Made by a program: the position numbers and the translations under genes | Shown here: piece after piece, positions 8,647 through 17,513 of the stretch | Layout of the letters: the number at the start of each line of letters is the position of its first letter | How positions within the stretch are numbered: the stretch's first letter is position 1 | Origin: Roseimicrobium gellanilyticum | GTDB taxonomy: Bacteria; Verrucomicrobiota; Verrucomicrobiia; Verrucomicrobiales; Verrucomicrobiaceae | DNA: 64,000 bases | Reading direction: 5' to 3' | Assembly: GCF_003315205.1 (NCBI RefSeq) | Contig: NZ_QNRR01000005.1 | Span: forward strand, 248,001 to 312,000 | The notes under the pieces: generated by a model | Database searches by the model: none | Told to the model about the DNA's origin: nothing | What the model saw: the letters and a program-made list of their open reading frames with translations, nothing else

Positions 8647-10143
8647 CTACGAAGCCTTTCGCGTCTTCGCTGCCTTGGGGTCCGCAGCTTTTGCGCCGGC
8701 ACCCGCTGCCACAGGAACTGGCACAGGCTTGGTTTCGGTCTTGGCCTGGGAGAGGTCTTCTTCAGACACGCCGAGCAGGCCGGCGGCGTCCTCGGAGTTT
8801 TGTCCACTGGCACGCAGGGCGGCTTTCTTCAGTTCGCGTTCCACCCAGGGCATGAGCTCGAATCCCGGCAACTGTTGAGCGCCATGGATGAGGGTCTGCA
8901 GGGCGTCCTGCATGCGGGTCAGTGTGTGGATGGGAGTGACGACGCGCTGGGTGTTGCTGCCGAGCGGGATGTCCGCGGGGAGCAGCACGTCGGCATTGCA
9001 CAGGGCGCAGGCGCGCTGGAGGGTGTTCTCCAGTTCACGCACGTTGCCGGGCCAGTCATAGGCTTCGAGGAGGGCGAGGGCGTCCTCGGAGAAACGCATC
9101 TGAGGGGTGCGCTTGCGGGCAGCCATGCGCTGCAGGAAGAACTCGGCAAGGATACGCACATCCTCGCGACGCTCACGGAGTGGCGGGATGTGGATGCGCA
9201 CTACATTCAGGCGGTAGAAAAGGTCTTCGCGGAATTTGCCCTCGGTCACTTCCTTTTCGAGGTCCTTGTTCGTGGCGGCGAGCACGCGGACATCCGTCTT
9301 CAGGGTGGTGTTGCCACCCACACGGCTGAGCTCCCCTTCTTGCAGCACGCGGAGCAGCTTGCTCTGCACGGTCAGGGGCATGTCGCCAATTTCATCCAGG
9401 AAGAGGGTGCCACCGTCGCACTGTTCAAAGCGGCCCATGCGCTGGGCCACGGCACCGGTGAAGGCGCCTTTCTCGTGGCCGAAGAGCTCGCTCTCCAGCA
9501 GGTTGTCCGGGATGGCCGTCACGTTGATGGCCACAAACTCCTTCTGCGTGCGCGGGCTGAACTTGTGAATGGCGCGGGCGACGAGTTCCTTGCCGCAACC
9601 GCTCTCACCGGTGATCATCACGGCAGCGTCACTGCGGGACACACGGCCGATGAGCTTGAAGACCTCCTGCATGGCACCGCTGCGGCCAATGATGGTCTCC
9701 TGGATGCTCTCCGCCGAAACGGGCGAGGCGCTGGCCAGCGTGGTGCGACGGGCCTCCACGGTACGGAGGGCGCTCTCCACGATGGAACGGAGGTCATACG
9801 GCATCTGTTCCTTCCGCAGGAAGTCATAGGCGCCGAGACGCATGGATTCGATCACCGCGCTGGTGCCAGCCAGACCACTAAATAAAAGGACCATGGCGTT
9901 CGGGTCCTGTTGGCGGAGGCGCTTGAGCAGCTCGATGCCGCTCATCTGGGGCAGCCTGGCCTCGGTCAGCACGAGGTCGGCGCGTTGCTTCATGTAGGCC
10001 GCCAGCGCATCCTCGGCGCGTTCGAAGGTCTCAATAGTCACGTCCGGAGCCTTCAGGTGGGTGGCGGCCCAACCCGAAAAATCCGTCTCCGAATCCACGA
10101 TGATGATTCGCGTGGATGCGGCGCTGGGGTCTTTTTGCTGCAT
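8647..10143 (-). CDS. Sigma-54-dependent activator with atypical receiver
   Basis: A 498-aa NtrC-class protein. The receiver domain (about 12-125) has a Glu at position 61 (LVLTEARLP) where family members carry the phosphorylated Asp; Ser89 and Lys111 of the switch set are present. The AAA+ domain has Walker A GESGCGKE (179-186), the sigma-54 contact loop GAFTGA (226-231), Walker B FLDE (250-251) and WPGNVREL. The C-terminus aligns with a Fis-type helix-turn-helix (about 432-468), but the recognition helix reads [11 protein letters not shown], acidic rather than basic. A Lys/Ala/Pro-rich tail follows. It should still drive sigma-54 open-complex formation; phosphorylation control and DNA binding are doubtful. 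No histidine kinase is adjacent. Confidence 0.92.
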   Translation of the reverse strand: MQQKDPSAASTRIIIVDSETDFSGWAATHLKAPDVTIETFERAEDALAAYMKQRADLVLTEARLPQMSGIELLKRLRQQDPNAMVLLFSGLAGTSAVIESMRLGAYDFLRKEQMPYDLRSIVESALRTVEARRTTLASASPVSAESIQETIIGRSGAMQEVFKLIGRVSRSDAAVMITGESGCGKELVARAIHKFSPRTQKEFVAINVTAIPDNLLESELFGHEKGAFTGAVAQRMGRFEQCDGGTLFLDEIGDMPLTVQSKLLRVLQEGELSRVGGNTTLKTDVRVLAATNKDLEKEVTEGKFREDLFYRLNVVRIHIPPLRERREDVRILAEFFLQRMAARKRTPQMRFSEDALALLEAYDWPGNVRELENTLQRACALCNADVLLPADIPLGSNTQRVVTPIHTLTRMQDALQTLIHGAQQLPGFELMPWVERELKKAALRASGQNSEDAAGLLGVSEEDLSQAKTETKPVPVPVAAGAGAKAADPKAAKTRKAS

Positions 10144-10232
10144 GGGACGGGAACTGTTTCACATATTCCCCCCGATGCAAAGGACAAGCTGGCCCTTAAA
10201 GCTCCAAACTGCGCACAAGAATAGGAGACGTC

Positions 10233-11501
10233 TCAGGCAGGCCAGAGCCAGGCGATGAGGCCAGCGCCTAATATAGAGACGCCAAAGACCCCGGCTACCC
10301 ACCCGGCCAGGGCCCGGCTCCCGATGGTGGCGACCATGGCTCCCTTGAAGATCAGGTTCGCCACCCCTCCCGTGAGGATGACACGCCAGCCCGTGCCGGG
10401 GTCAAGGTGGTTGCCATGCACCAGATTGGCTGTGGAGAGGGTGATGGCGTCCATATCCGTCAGGCCCGAGATGGCTGCCACAGTGAAGAGGCCACCTTGG
10501 CCAAAGTTGTGCCGGGCCACGGCCACTCCCAGCAGCACGAGGGCGTACAGCAGACCAAACATTACCGCCCCCTTGATCTCGGAAGGAGGCTCACTTTGAG
10601 GAGGTTTCACGATTTCCTTTCGCGAAAGCATCCAGCAGACGAAACTGACCACGGCCATCCACGCCATCATGGCGAGGAAGGGGTAAATCATCGACTGGCC
10701 CACCTTCGGGGCCACCATGAGGATTTCCACCACGACGCGGCCGAAGACGACCGTGGAGGCAATCATGATGACCATGGCCAGTAAGGGAGGGCTGGCCTTG
10801 GTGTCCTTGCTCTGGCGGGAGAGGCTGGCCGTGGTGGCGGTGCTGGAAATCAGCCCCCCGAGAAGACCGGAGACCAGCAGGCCGCGATTGGGACCGATGA
10901 ACTTTCCCACCAGATAGGCCACCAGGCTCAGACCCACGATGAGCACCACCATGAGCCAAATTTTGAACGGGTTAAAGACGCCGTAGTACCCGTAGTCCTC
11001 GTTCGGCAGCACGGGGAGGATGACCAGCCCGATGAGCACGAGGCGGGCAATGGCCTTCAACTCCGCTGCGCCGATGCGTCTCACCACGCCATGCATGGCG
11101 TCCTTGCTCTGCAGCAGCACCATCACCACGCCAGCCGTCACGGTCGCCGCCACCGGATGGCCCAGCATGGGCATCATGCCAGTGAGAAACATCACCAGCA
11201 TGGCAAACTCTGTGGTCAGCCCCATGTCTGCAGTGGAGGTGCCCTTCTTGAGAGCAGGGAGATTGCCGATCAGGATCAGCATGGCGAGGCAGAGCAGGGA
11301 GGCTGCGATGACCCACCCTCCGTAAGTACTGGCGACCAGGGCGGAGAGTGCCCCGGAGAGGGTGACCAAGGCAAAGGTGCGAATGCCGGCCACCCGGTCC
11401 TTCACCCACTCCCGCTCCAGACCCACCAGCAGACCCAGCCCGAGGGCGGTGCCCAGCGCCCCGAAGATTTCGCTGGCAGGCATCTCGGTCGCTTCAGTCA
11501 T
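10233..11501 (-). CDS. MgtC/SapB-DUF4010 family inner-membrane protein
   Basis: A 422-aa polytopic membrane protein. ATG 11501 ([11 protein letters not shown]) is chosen because the open frame upstream is only the antisense of carA. An MgtC-like N-terminal part has [12 protein letters not shown] and [17 protein letters not shown], followed by a DUF4010 part with [17 protein letters not shown] and [14 protein letters not shown]. About 12 hydrophobic segments are visible. Function is not established for this subfamily; a role in ion homeostasis or transport is an analogy to MgtC. Transcribed divergently from carA with a 96-bp gap. Confidence 0.85.
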   Translation of the reverse strand: MTEATEMPASEIFGALGTALGLGLLVGLEREWVKDRVAGIRTFALVTLSGALSALVASTYGGWVIAASLLCLAMLILIGNLPALKKGTSTADMGLTTEFAMLVMFLTGMMPMLGHPVAATVTAGVVMVLLQSKDAMHGVVRRIGAAELKAIARLVLIGLVILPVLPNEDYGYYGVFNPFKIWLMVVLIVGLSLVAYLVGKFIGPNRGLLVSGLLGGLISSTATTASLSRQSKDTKASPPLLAMVIMIASTVVFGRVVVEILMVAPKVGQSMIYPFLAMMAWMAVVSFVCWMLSRKEIVKPPQSEPPSEIKGAVMFGLLYALVLLGVAVARHNFGQGGLFTVAAISGLTDMDAITLSTANLVHGNHLDPGTGWRVILTGGVANLIFKGAMVATIGSRALAGWVAGVFGVSILGAGLIAWLWPA

Positions 11502-11597
11502 CGTTTGTACAGTAGAATAGGGAATCCGGGTGTCGTGTGGCAATCTTTCGTTCGGTGTTGCACCACCCCCCCATTTCGAGTAAGTCAGGCACCCCAC

Positions 11598-12758
11598 ATG
11601 AAAGCCCTCCTCGCACTGGAAGACGGACGTCACTTTGAAGGTATCGCCTTTGGCGCGACCGCCACGCGCACTGGAGAGATCTGCTTCAATACCTCGATGA
11701 CTGGCTATCAGGAAGTCCTGACGGATCCCTCCTACCGCGGCCAGATTGTGACGATGACCTACCCGCTCATCGGGAACTATGGGATCAACCCGCTCGACCT
11801 TGAGAGCAATGCTCCCCACGTGCGCGGCTTTGTGGTGGAGGAACTGTGTGAAGTGCCCAGCAACTGGCGCAGCACCCAGTCGCTCGACGGCTGGCTGAAG
11901 GAGTGGGACATCCCCGGTATCCAGGGCATCGACACCCGCGCGCTCACCAAGCACCTGCGGACCCGTGGCGCCATGCGCTCGGTCATCACCAGCCAGGCCT
12001 CCAGTGTGGAAGAAGCGGTGGAGCTTGCCCGCGCCAGCGCGCCCATGGCCGGCAGCGATTTCGTGAAGGAAGTCACCACCGTGGATCCCTACCTCTGGGA
12101 TGATGAAAGCAGCCGCCGCTGGGACATCCCGAATCCGAGCCAGGGTACCACGGGTGGCGCGGAAGGTGTCTTCCATCAGCTCCCCGAAGCGAAGCATCGT
12201 ATCGTGGCCTACGATTTCGGCATCAAGCGCAACATTCTGCGCCGCCTGCGTCAGGAGGGCTTCGCCGTGGAGGTGGTGCCCAGCACGACCAGCGCGGAAG
12301 AAGTGCTGAAGCGCAAGCCGGATGGTGTCTTCCTGAGCAATGGCCCGGGGGATCCGGCGGCGCTGGGGTACATCCATGAGCAGGTGCGCAAGCTCACGCC
12401 GCACCAGCCCATTTTCGCCATCTGCCTCGGCCACCAGCTTCTGGGCCACGCGTTTGGCGGCACCACCTACAAGCTCAAGTTCGGCCATCGCGGCGGCAAC
12501 CAGCCGGTGAAGGACCTGCGCAGTGGCAAGGTGTCCATCACCAGCCAGAACCATGGCTTTGCCGTGGACGCGGACACGCTTCCCTCCAATGTGGAAGTGA
12601 CCCACATCAATCTGAACGACAACACGGTCGAAGGCCTGCGTCACAAGGACTACCCGGTATTCAGCGTGCAGTACCATCCTGAAGCCGCTCCGGGACCGAA
12701 TGATGCGAGCTACTTCTTCCGTGAGTTTGCGCAGTTGATTGACGAGCAGAAGAAGTAA
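11598..12758 (+). CDS. carA: Carbamoyl-phosphate synthase, small (glutaminase) subunit
   Basis: A 386-aa subunit that hydrolyses glutamine and channels ammonia to CarB for carbamoyl phosphate, feeding pyrimidine and arginine synthesis. ATG 11598 gives [15 protein letters not shown], the usual N-terminus, and [21 protein letters not shown] follows. The class I amidotransferase domain has the nucleophile Cys in [13 protein letters not shown] and the His/Glu dyad in [10 protein letters not shown]. Length is normal. carB is not adjacent, so the two subunits are encoded apart. A short perfect hairpin follows the stop. Confidence 0.97.
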   Translation: MKALLALEDGRHFEGIAFGATATRTGEICFNTSMTGYQEVLTDPSYRGQIVTMTYPLIGNYGINPLDLESNAPHVRGFVVEELCEVPSNWRSTQSLDGWLKEWDIPGIQGIDTRALTKHLRTRGAMRSVITSQASSVEEAVELARASAPMAGSDFVKEVTTVDPYLWDDESSRRWDIPNPSQGTTGGAEGVFHQLPEAKHRIVAYDFGIKRNILRRLRQEGFAVEVVPSTTSAEEVLKRKPDGVFLSNGPGDPAALGYIHEQVRKLTPHQPIFAICLGHQLLGHAFGGTTYKLKFGHRGGNQPVKDLRSGKVSITSQNHGFAVDADTLPSNVEVTHINLNDNTVEGLRHKDYPVFSVQYHPEAAPGPNDASYFFREFAQLIDEQKK

Positions 12759-12766
12759 AATCGTAG

Positions 12767-12786
12767 AAGGCTTCTCCAGAAGCCTT
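12767..12786 (+). terminator. Hairpin after carA
   Basis: A perfect 8-bp stem (AAGGCTTC / GAAGCCTT) with loop TCCA begins 8 bp after the carA stop. The following bases are not a strong T-run, so rho-independent termination is only probable. Confidence 0.5.
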
Positions 12787-12818
12787 GCTGTTGGATTGGG
12801 AATGGAGTAATCTTGACC

Positions 12819-13052
12819 ATGGAAACTCTCCATGATGGTCTGCCGAAGAATGATGCTGTGCGTGTAGTCGGACGCCTCGAGAGTTTGGGCAGCCAGACAG
12901 AGCGGTTCGATTGTCTCCAGAGACAGGCCATGCTTTTGCGTGGCGCACCGGTCTATCCCAAGGGAGTCTTTAAATTCAAAACATACGAGGAGGCAGATGC
13001 ATGGATGGGACAGATTCGCTACGTGAAGCCCCAGGGCAAGACACAGGCGTAG
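12819..13052 (+). CDS. Small protein upstream of nucleotidyltransferase-like gene
   Basis: A 77-aa protein. ATG 12819 (METLHDGLPKNDAVRVV) is preferred over the TTG two codons earlier. The C-terminal part GVFKFKTYEEADAWMGQIR is a compact helical motif that I associate with small partners of AbiEii-like nucleotidyltransferases; that link is from memory and not proven. No membrane segment. It overlaps the next gene by 52 bp in another frame, which suggests translational coupling. Likely the antitoxin or partner half of a two-gene module. Confidence 0.6.
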   Translation: METLHDGLPKNDAVRVVGRLESLGSQTERFDCLQRQAMLLRGAPVYPKGVFKFKTYEEADAWMGQIRYVKPQGKTQA

Positions 13053-13582
13053 ATAGACGTGATGTCACCGATCTCTTCCGTGAGCTGAACAGGAGGGAGG
13101 CGCTCTACGTGGTCGTTGGAAGCCACGCCATGCTTCATCATGGGGGTGACCATTTGCTGCCAGAACTCAAGCTCTTGATTGATGGCGATACTGAGAACCA
13201 GCGGAAAGTGCTGGATGCGCTTGAGACATTACCGGACAAGGCGGCGCGTGAGTTGCGTGACGCGGACTTGCGGGAGTATGTAGAGGTACGTGTGGCGGAT
13301 AGTATGGTAGTCGACTTGGCGACGAGCCTGTGTGGCATCACCTATGCGGACGCGACCTCGCAGATCGAATGGGACGAAGCAGACGGTGTCCGCATCCCCT
13401 ATGCCTCCTTGATCCTGCTTTGGAAGACCAAGCAAAACCATCTAGAAGAAGATGAGCCGGATCGCATCTCTCTTCGGGAGAAGTTGAAAGGCATCCTTCC
13501 AGAGGAAGAACTGCATTCCTCGCCGGTCACAGAAGGGACGTCGGAAGGATTCCTCGGCCAGATTTGGCGGAAGATTTTCTAG
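13001..13582 (+). CDS. Degenerate nucleotidyltransferase-like protein
   Basis: A 193-aa protein. The segment YVVVGSHAMLHHG matches the Gly-Ser/Gly-x-Ala block of AbiEii/DUF6036-type nucleotidyltransferases, which normally continues into Arg-Thr-x-Asp-x-Asp. Here that stretch reads HLLPELKLLID, so both metal-binding Asp positions are replaced. The rest of the fold is kept, including NQRKVLDALETLP and IPYASLILLWKTKQN. The ATG at 13001 lies inside the preceding gene; no clearly better start exists. The fold suggests a toxin of a two-gene module. Loss of the catalytic Asp pair suggests an inactive or repurposed enzyme. Confidence 0.65.
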   Translation: MDGTDSLREAPGQDTGVDRRDVTDLFRELNRREALYVVVGSHAMLHHGGDHLLPELKLLIDGDTENQRKVLDALETLPDKAARELRDADLREYVEVRVADSMVVDLATSLCGITYADATSQIEWDEADGVRIPYASLILLWKTKQNHLEEDEPDRISLREKLKGILPEEELHSSPVTEGTSEGFLGQIWRKIF

Positions 13583-13645
13583 GCGTTCACGAGCCGCCTG
13601 ACAATTCACGTGCCAGCTTCGCCGCCCTGTGCCACTAATGGGCCC

Positions 13646-14866
13646 ATGGCAATCGTCGTGCAAAAATATGGCGGCAGCAGCGTGGCGGATGCGGACAAGA
13701 TCCGCGCTGTGGCGCAGCGGGTGATGGAGACCCAGAAGGCGGGGCATCAGGTGACGGTGGTGGTCTCCGCCATGGGAGACACCACGGATGATCTGCTCAC
13801 CCTCGCGAAAAAGGTGGCGACGAACCCAGAACGCCGTGAGCTGGACATGCTTCTCTCCGTGGGGGAGCGCATCTCCATGGCACTGCTGTCCATGGCGATT
13901 CGTGAGCTGGGCGGGGATGCTATCAGCTTCACCGGCAGCCAGGCGGGGATCGTCACCAATGATCGTCACATCGATGCGCGCATCATCGAGGTGCGACCCT
14001 TCCGCGTGCAGGATGAGCTTTCGCGTGGGAAGATTGTGATCATCGCCGGATATCAGGGTGTATCCTACCGTAAGGAGATCACCACGCTGGGACGCGGTGG
14101 CAGTGACACCACCGCCGTGGCCATGGCGGCGGCGTTGGATGCGGAGTGGTGTGAGATTTGTTCGGATGTGGATGGCGTGTATTCTGCGGACCCACGCGTG
14201 GTACCCGCAGCGAAACGCATCCCCACCATGGCGTATGAGGAGATGCAGGAGATGGCCGAGGCGGGTGCGAAGGTGTTGAATGCGCAGGCCGTGGAATTCG
14301 CCAAGGAGCGCGGCATCGCTATCTACGCTCGTGCCACCAAGCAGGCGCCTCCCGGTGCGGAAGAGCCGACGGACAGCACCGTCGTGCGGAAGTTCGGCCC
14401 CAATGTGCCCGGGCGTGTCGTGGGCGTGGCCAGCGAGAAGGACCTCTTCCTCCTGAATGCCACCAGTGGTGCGGATGCCGTGCTGGAGTTGTTGGATGAA
14501 TTGTCCGTGGTCGGCAAGCAACTGCACGTGGCCACCTCGGGTGATGGCGCCAACAGCCTCGCCATGGTCATTTCCCGCGAGAACCTGCATGATGAAGCGC
14601 GACTGCGTGCGAAGTTGCAGGAGAAGTTCGGCGACACCGTGAAGCTGGAAGACGGCATCGGCGCGGTGAGCGTGGTGGGTACTGGCATTACCACGAACTA
14701 CAAAAATCTCCGTGCTGGCTCCGCAGCCCTGGCCACGCATGGCGTGCTGGGCATTTCCACCTCACGCTTCCGCATCACCTGGCTGGTGCCACTGGCGGGT
14801 GTGGATGATGCGGTGCGGAGATTGCATGCGACGTTTCTCGAGGCGGAGGGAGAGGTGGTGCCGTAG
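13646..14866 (+). CDS. lysC: Aspartate kinase
   Basis: A 406-aa enzyme phosphorylating aspartate, the entry to lysine, methionine and threonine synthesis. ATG 13646 gives [13 protein letters not shown], the canonical N-terminus; the 12 codons before it are not conserved. [25 protein letters not shown] and YSADPRVV define the kinase domain. Two ACT domains follow in the C-terminal third (the second around [12 protein letters not shown]), where lysine or threonine feedback would act. Length fits monofunctional bacterial aspartokinases. It stands alone without asd or dapA. Confidence 0.96.
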   Translation: MAIVVQKYGGSSVADADKIRAVAQRVMETQKAGHQVTVVVSAMGDTTDDLLTLAKKVATNPERRELDMLLSVGERISMALLSMAIRELGGDAISFTGSQAGIVTNDRHIDARIIEVRPFRVQDELSRGKIVIIAGYQGVSYRKEITTLGRGGSDTTAVAMAAALDAEWCEICSDVDGVYSADPRVVPAAKRIPTMAYEEMQEMAEAGAKVLNAQAVEFAKERGIAIYARATKQAPPGAEEPTDSTVVRKFGPNVPGRVVGVASEKDLFLLNATSGADAVLELLDELSVVGKQLHVATSGDGANSLAMVISRENLHDEARLRAKLQEKFGDTVKLEDGIGAVSVVGTGITTNYKNLRAGSAALATHGVLGISTSRFRITWLVPLAGVDDAVRRLHATFLEAEGEVVP

Positions 14867-14941
14867 AAGCCTGCGCGTCTGGCCGGCCGCCTCTGGACAA
14901 TACCCCATTGCGAAGTTCGCTAATTTGTCCCATCTTCTGAC

Positions 14942-15154
14942 ATGGTTACCCTGAGCGAACTTGAGGCGCAAGCCATGCAGCTGCCGCAGGATCAGCGAGC
15001 TGCTTTGGCGGCGCACTTGCTGGATTCGCTTCCCGCGGTCCTTCATGATGATGATGAAGGTGTTGCAGAAGCTCTGAGACGGGATGCGGAGCTGGATCGT
15101 GATCCCTCCGTGGGTATGACATTGGAACAGTTCAAAGCGGCATTTGGGCGTTGA
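14942..15154 (+). CDS. Antitoxin, addiction-module component type
   Basis: A 70-aa protein with the layout of the putative addiction-module component family: an N-terminal helix LSELEAQAMQLPQDQRAALAAHLLDSLP, then an acidic linker, ending in GMTLEQFKAAFGR. Such proteins bind and neutralise a RelE/ParE toxin encoded just downstream. Its TGA overlaps the toxin ATG by one base (TGATG), the classic translational coupling of these pairs. The gene is intact although its partner is interrupted. Confidence 0.85.
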   Translation: MVTLSELEAQAMQLPQDQRAALAAHLLDSLPAVLHDDDEGVAEALRRDAELDRDPSVGMTLEQFKAAFGR

Positions 15155-15453
15155 TGGAGCCGCGGGTCGTTTTTCACAGGCTCGTCCAGCGTGATATGGA
15201 CGGCATCCTTCGTTATTACATTGAAGAAGCGGGGGAGTCCGTGGCGGATCGTTTCTTTGGAGCATTCCTTGCTCTAGCGGACAAGGCTGTGGAGAACCCC
15301 AAGAGATTCCATCCCATATCCGGCCAGTTACGCCGGGCAAATGTGCCCGGGTTCCCTTATCACTTTCTGTACCGCGAAACGTAGTTTGGGATCCGCATCC
15401 TGGTGCTTCGCCATGATCGACGACACCCTTCGTTTGGATTAAAGAGACAATAG
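15154..15453 (+). pseudogene. RelE/ParE-family toxin with in-frame amber codon
   Basis: From ATG 15154 the frame encodes a RelE/ParE protein (FHRLVQRDMDGILRYYIEEAGESV, then RRANVPGFPYHFLYRET) and stops at TAG 15382-15384 after 76 codons. The same frame continues without frameshift as FGIRILVLRHDRRHPSFGLK to a TAG at 15451-15453. That is exactly the expected C-terminal strand and Arg/His-rich end of this family, so the amber occupies a single residue of an otherwise full-length 99-codon gene. The truncated protein would lack the residues usually needed for ribonuclease activity. Inactivation by a point mutation is the simplest reading; amber suppression cannot be excluded. Confidence 0.85.
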
Positions 15454-15552
15454 CTGGTGCGTAAAACTGTGGAGAAGGGGCTTGCTTTCGAAAGCCGAAA
15501 ATCGTGCGATCTGGCTGGCATCTGCGGCGTTTCCCATCGCAAGATGACCACC

Positions 15553-17244
15553 ATGAAACTGCGCCTCCTTGTCTCCGCGCTGCTGCTTCTGCCTGCACTC
15601 GCGACGGCAGCCGACAAGAAACCCAACGTCCTTTTCATCGCGGTGGACGACCTGAAGCCGACCATCGGCTGTTATGGGGACACGCACGCGAAGACGCCGA
15701 ATATCGACCGCATCGCGGCGAAGGGGACGGTGTTCACGCGGGCGTATTGCATGCAGGCGGTGTGCTCGCCGTCGCGCAATGGCGTGTTGACCGGGCTGCG
15801 CCCCGAGACGCTGCAGATCTATGACCTTGGCACGAATTTCCGGAAACGTGCGCCGGAGGTGGTAACCCTGCCGCAGTACTTCAAGCAGCAGGGCTGGCAA
15901 AGCCATGGGCTGGGAAAAATATTCCACGTGGGCCATGGCAACACTGAAGATGCCGCCTCTTGGAGCGTGCCGCATTTCCAGGCGAAGAGCATTGGTTATG
16001 CGTTGGAGGAGAACAAGCGGACGCTGACTCGTGAGGAGGCGCTCTTCGACAACAAGCCTGCGGGCAAGCTCCCAAAGGGCGCGGCTTACGAATCCGCGGA
16101 TGTGCCGGATGATGCCTATGGCGATGGCAAGATCGCGCTGGAAGCGGTGAAGCGGTTGCGCGGCTTCAAGGATAGTGGGGAATCCTTCTTCCTTGCGGTG
16201 GGTTTTGTGAAGCCTCACCTGCCTTTCTGTGCGCCCAAGAAATACTGGGACATGTATGATCCCAAGACATTGCCACAACCAGAACGCAGCGAGCCACCAG
16301 TCGGTGCTCCTTCGTATGCGCCCACCGCGTGGGGTGAACTGCGACAGTACCTCGGCATTCCCGAGAAAGGAGCGCTCCCACCAGAACTCACGCGCACGCT
16401 GATTCATGGATACTATGCGGCCACGAGCTACATGGACGCGCAGCTTGGGCTTGTGCTGGATGAGCTGGAGAAGCTGGGCCTCGCTGACAAGACCATCATC
16501 GTCTTCTGGGGCGACCATGGCTGGCATCTCGGAGACCATGGCATGTGGTGCAAGCACTCGAACTACGAGCAGGCCACCAATGCGCCGCTGCTCTTCTCCG
16601 CTCCCGGAAAGCAGGGTGGCCAGAAGTCGAGCGCCGTGGTGGAGTTCAATGATATCTATCCCACGCTCTGCGATCTGGCTGGCATCGCGAAGCCTTCGCA
16701 TCTTCAGGGTGCAAGCCTCGTGCCGCTGCTCGATGATCCCAAGGGTTCCGTGAAGCCTGCGGCCTTCCAGGTGTATCCGCGTGGTTCGCAGGAAGCCGGT
16801 CCGCTGCTTGGTCAGGCCATGCGCACGGAACGCTGGCGCTATGTGGAGTGGCAGAAGGCGGACAAGAGCATCGCGGATCGTGAGCTCTATGACATGCAGA
16901 ACGACCCAGGCGAGACGGAGAATCTCGCAGGCAAGTCCGAACACGCGGCTACTGTATCCGAGCTCTCCGCAATGATGGCGAAGCGTTTGGGCGAGGCCCC
17001 ACCTGCCGGATTGAAGCTGTTGGATCGTAGCAAGCCCCAGGCAAATGCAGCCGCATCAGCCAAGAAGCCAAAGCAGGATCGCAATGCCATGTTCAACAAA
17101 CGAGACAAGGACAAAGACGGCAAGCTCACGAAGGAAGAGTTTCTCAAGGACCAGCCTGATCCCGATGAAGCACCGAAGCGTTGGATCAAGTTCGACAAGA
17201 ACAACGACGGCATGCTGAGCCGTGAGGAGTTTGTGGGACAGTAG
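15553..17244 (+). CDS. Iduronate-2-sulfatase-like sulfatase with EF-hands
   Basis: A 563-aa secreted enzyme. ATG 15553 (MKLRLLVSALLLLPALATAA) gives a clean signal peptide; an ATG nine bases earlier is possible. The sulfatase core has KPNVLFIAVDDLKPTIGCYG and the formylglycine motif CSPSR with Cys71. Metal ligands lie in FWGDHGWHLGDHG. The sequence style matches the iduronate-2-sulfatase branch. The C-terminal 50 residues carry two EF-hand loops, DKDKDGKLTKEE and DKNNDGMLSREE, a calcium-binding addition seen in planctomycete and verrucomicrobial enzymes. It hydrolyses a sulfate ester, probably on a polysaccharide. The Cys must be matured by a sulfatase-modifying enzyme that is not in this window. 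Confidence 0.92.
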   Translation: MKLRLLVSALLLLPALATAADKKPNVLFIAVDDLKPTIGCYGDTHAKTPNIDRIAAKGTVFTRAYCMQAVCSPSRNGVLTGLRPETLQIYDLGTNFRKRAPEVVTLPQYFKQQGWQSHGLGKIFHVGHGNTEDAASWSVPHFQAKSIGYALEENKRTLTREEALFDNKPAGKLPKGAAYESADVPDDAYGDGKIALEAVKRLRGFKDSGESFFLAVGFVKPHLPFCAPKKYWDMYDPKTLPQPERSEPPVGAPSYAPTAWGELRQYLGIPEKGALPPELTRTLIHGYYAATSYMDAQLGLVLDELEKLGLADKTIIVFWGDHGWHLGDHGMWCKHSNYEQATNAPLLFSAPGKQGGQKSSAVVEFNDIYPTLCDLAGIAKPSHLQGASLVPLLDDPKGSVKPAAFQVYPRGSQEAGPLLGQAMRTERWRYVEWQKADKSIADRELYDMQNDPGETENLAGKSEHAATVSELSAMMAKRLGEAPPAGLKLLDRSKPQANAAASAKKPKQDRNAMFNKRDKDKDGKLTKEEFLKDQPDPDEAPKRWIKFDKNNDGMLSREEFVGQ

Positions 17245-17319
17245 AACAATCCGAACATCGCTTGGCTGAGTGCGTGTCTTCGTAGTCAGTGTGCTGAACA
17301 GGGGCGGTGAATTTGGACT

Positions 17320-17460
17320 GCTGGAGCTTGCTCCAGCTTTCGGGAGCAGAGCTTGCTCTGCGTGAAGCTACCCATGGCGCCGAACATATGGGAGGATAGC
17401 TGCGTCACGTCTGGCTTCACGGCAGCAAGCTGCCTGCGGAAAGCTGGAGCAAGCTCCAGC
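17320..17460. repeat. Long palindromic REP/BIME-like element
   Basis: Two arms of 47-49 nt (17320-17368 and 17414-17460) are imperfect inverted copies. Each arm holds two small palindromes: GCTGGAGC-TT-GCTCCAGC (17320-17337) and GCAGAGC-TT-GCTCTGC (17346-17361) on the left, GCAGC-AA-GCTGC (17422-17433) and GCTGGAGC-AA-GCTCCAGC (17443-17460) on the right. A 45-nt unique centre separates them. It lies between the convergent sulfatase and esterase genes. No gene is seen in the rest of 17245-17513. Confidence 0.8.
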
Positions 17461-17513
17461 ACTCCAAGTGACTTGCTCGATATGCGATGCGACCGAGCTA
17501 TTTTCTCAACGAA

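Noticed and set aside
8628-9885. Long plus-strand open frame opposite the sigma-54 activator
   Set aside because: His/Gly-rich shadow translation of a clear coding gene on the other strand.
11502-12833. Minus-strand extension of the MgtC/DUF4010 reading frame
   Set aside because: It is the antisense of carA, low in hydrophobic segments and unlike any family; the real start is 11501.
13442-14740. Minus-strand frame of 432 codons
   Set aside because: Antisense of aspartate kinase.
17345-17513. Open frame over the long palindromic repeat
   Set aside because: Structure is explained by the inverted repeat; composition is not coding.
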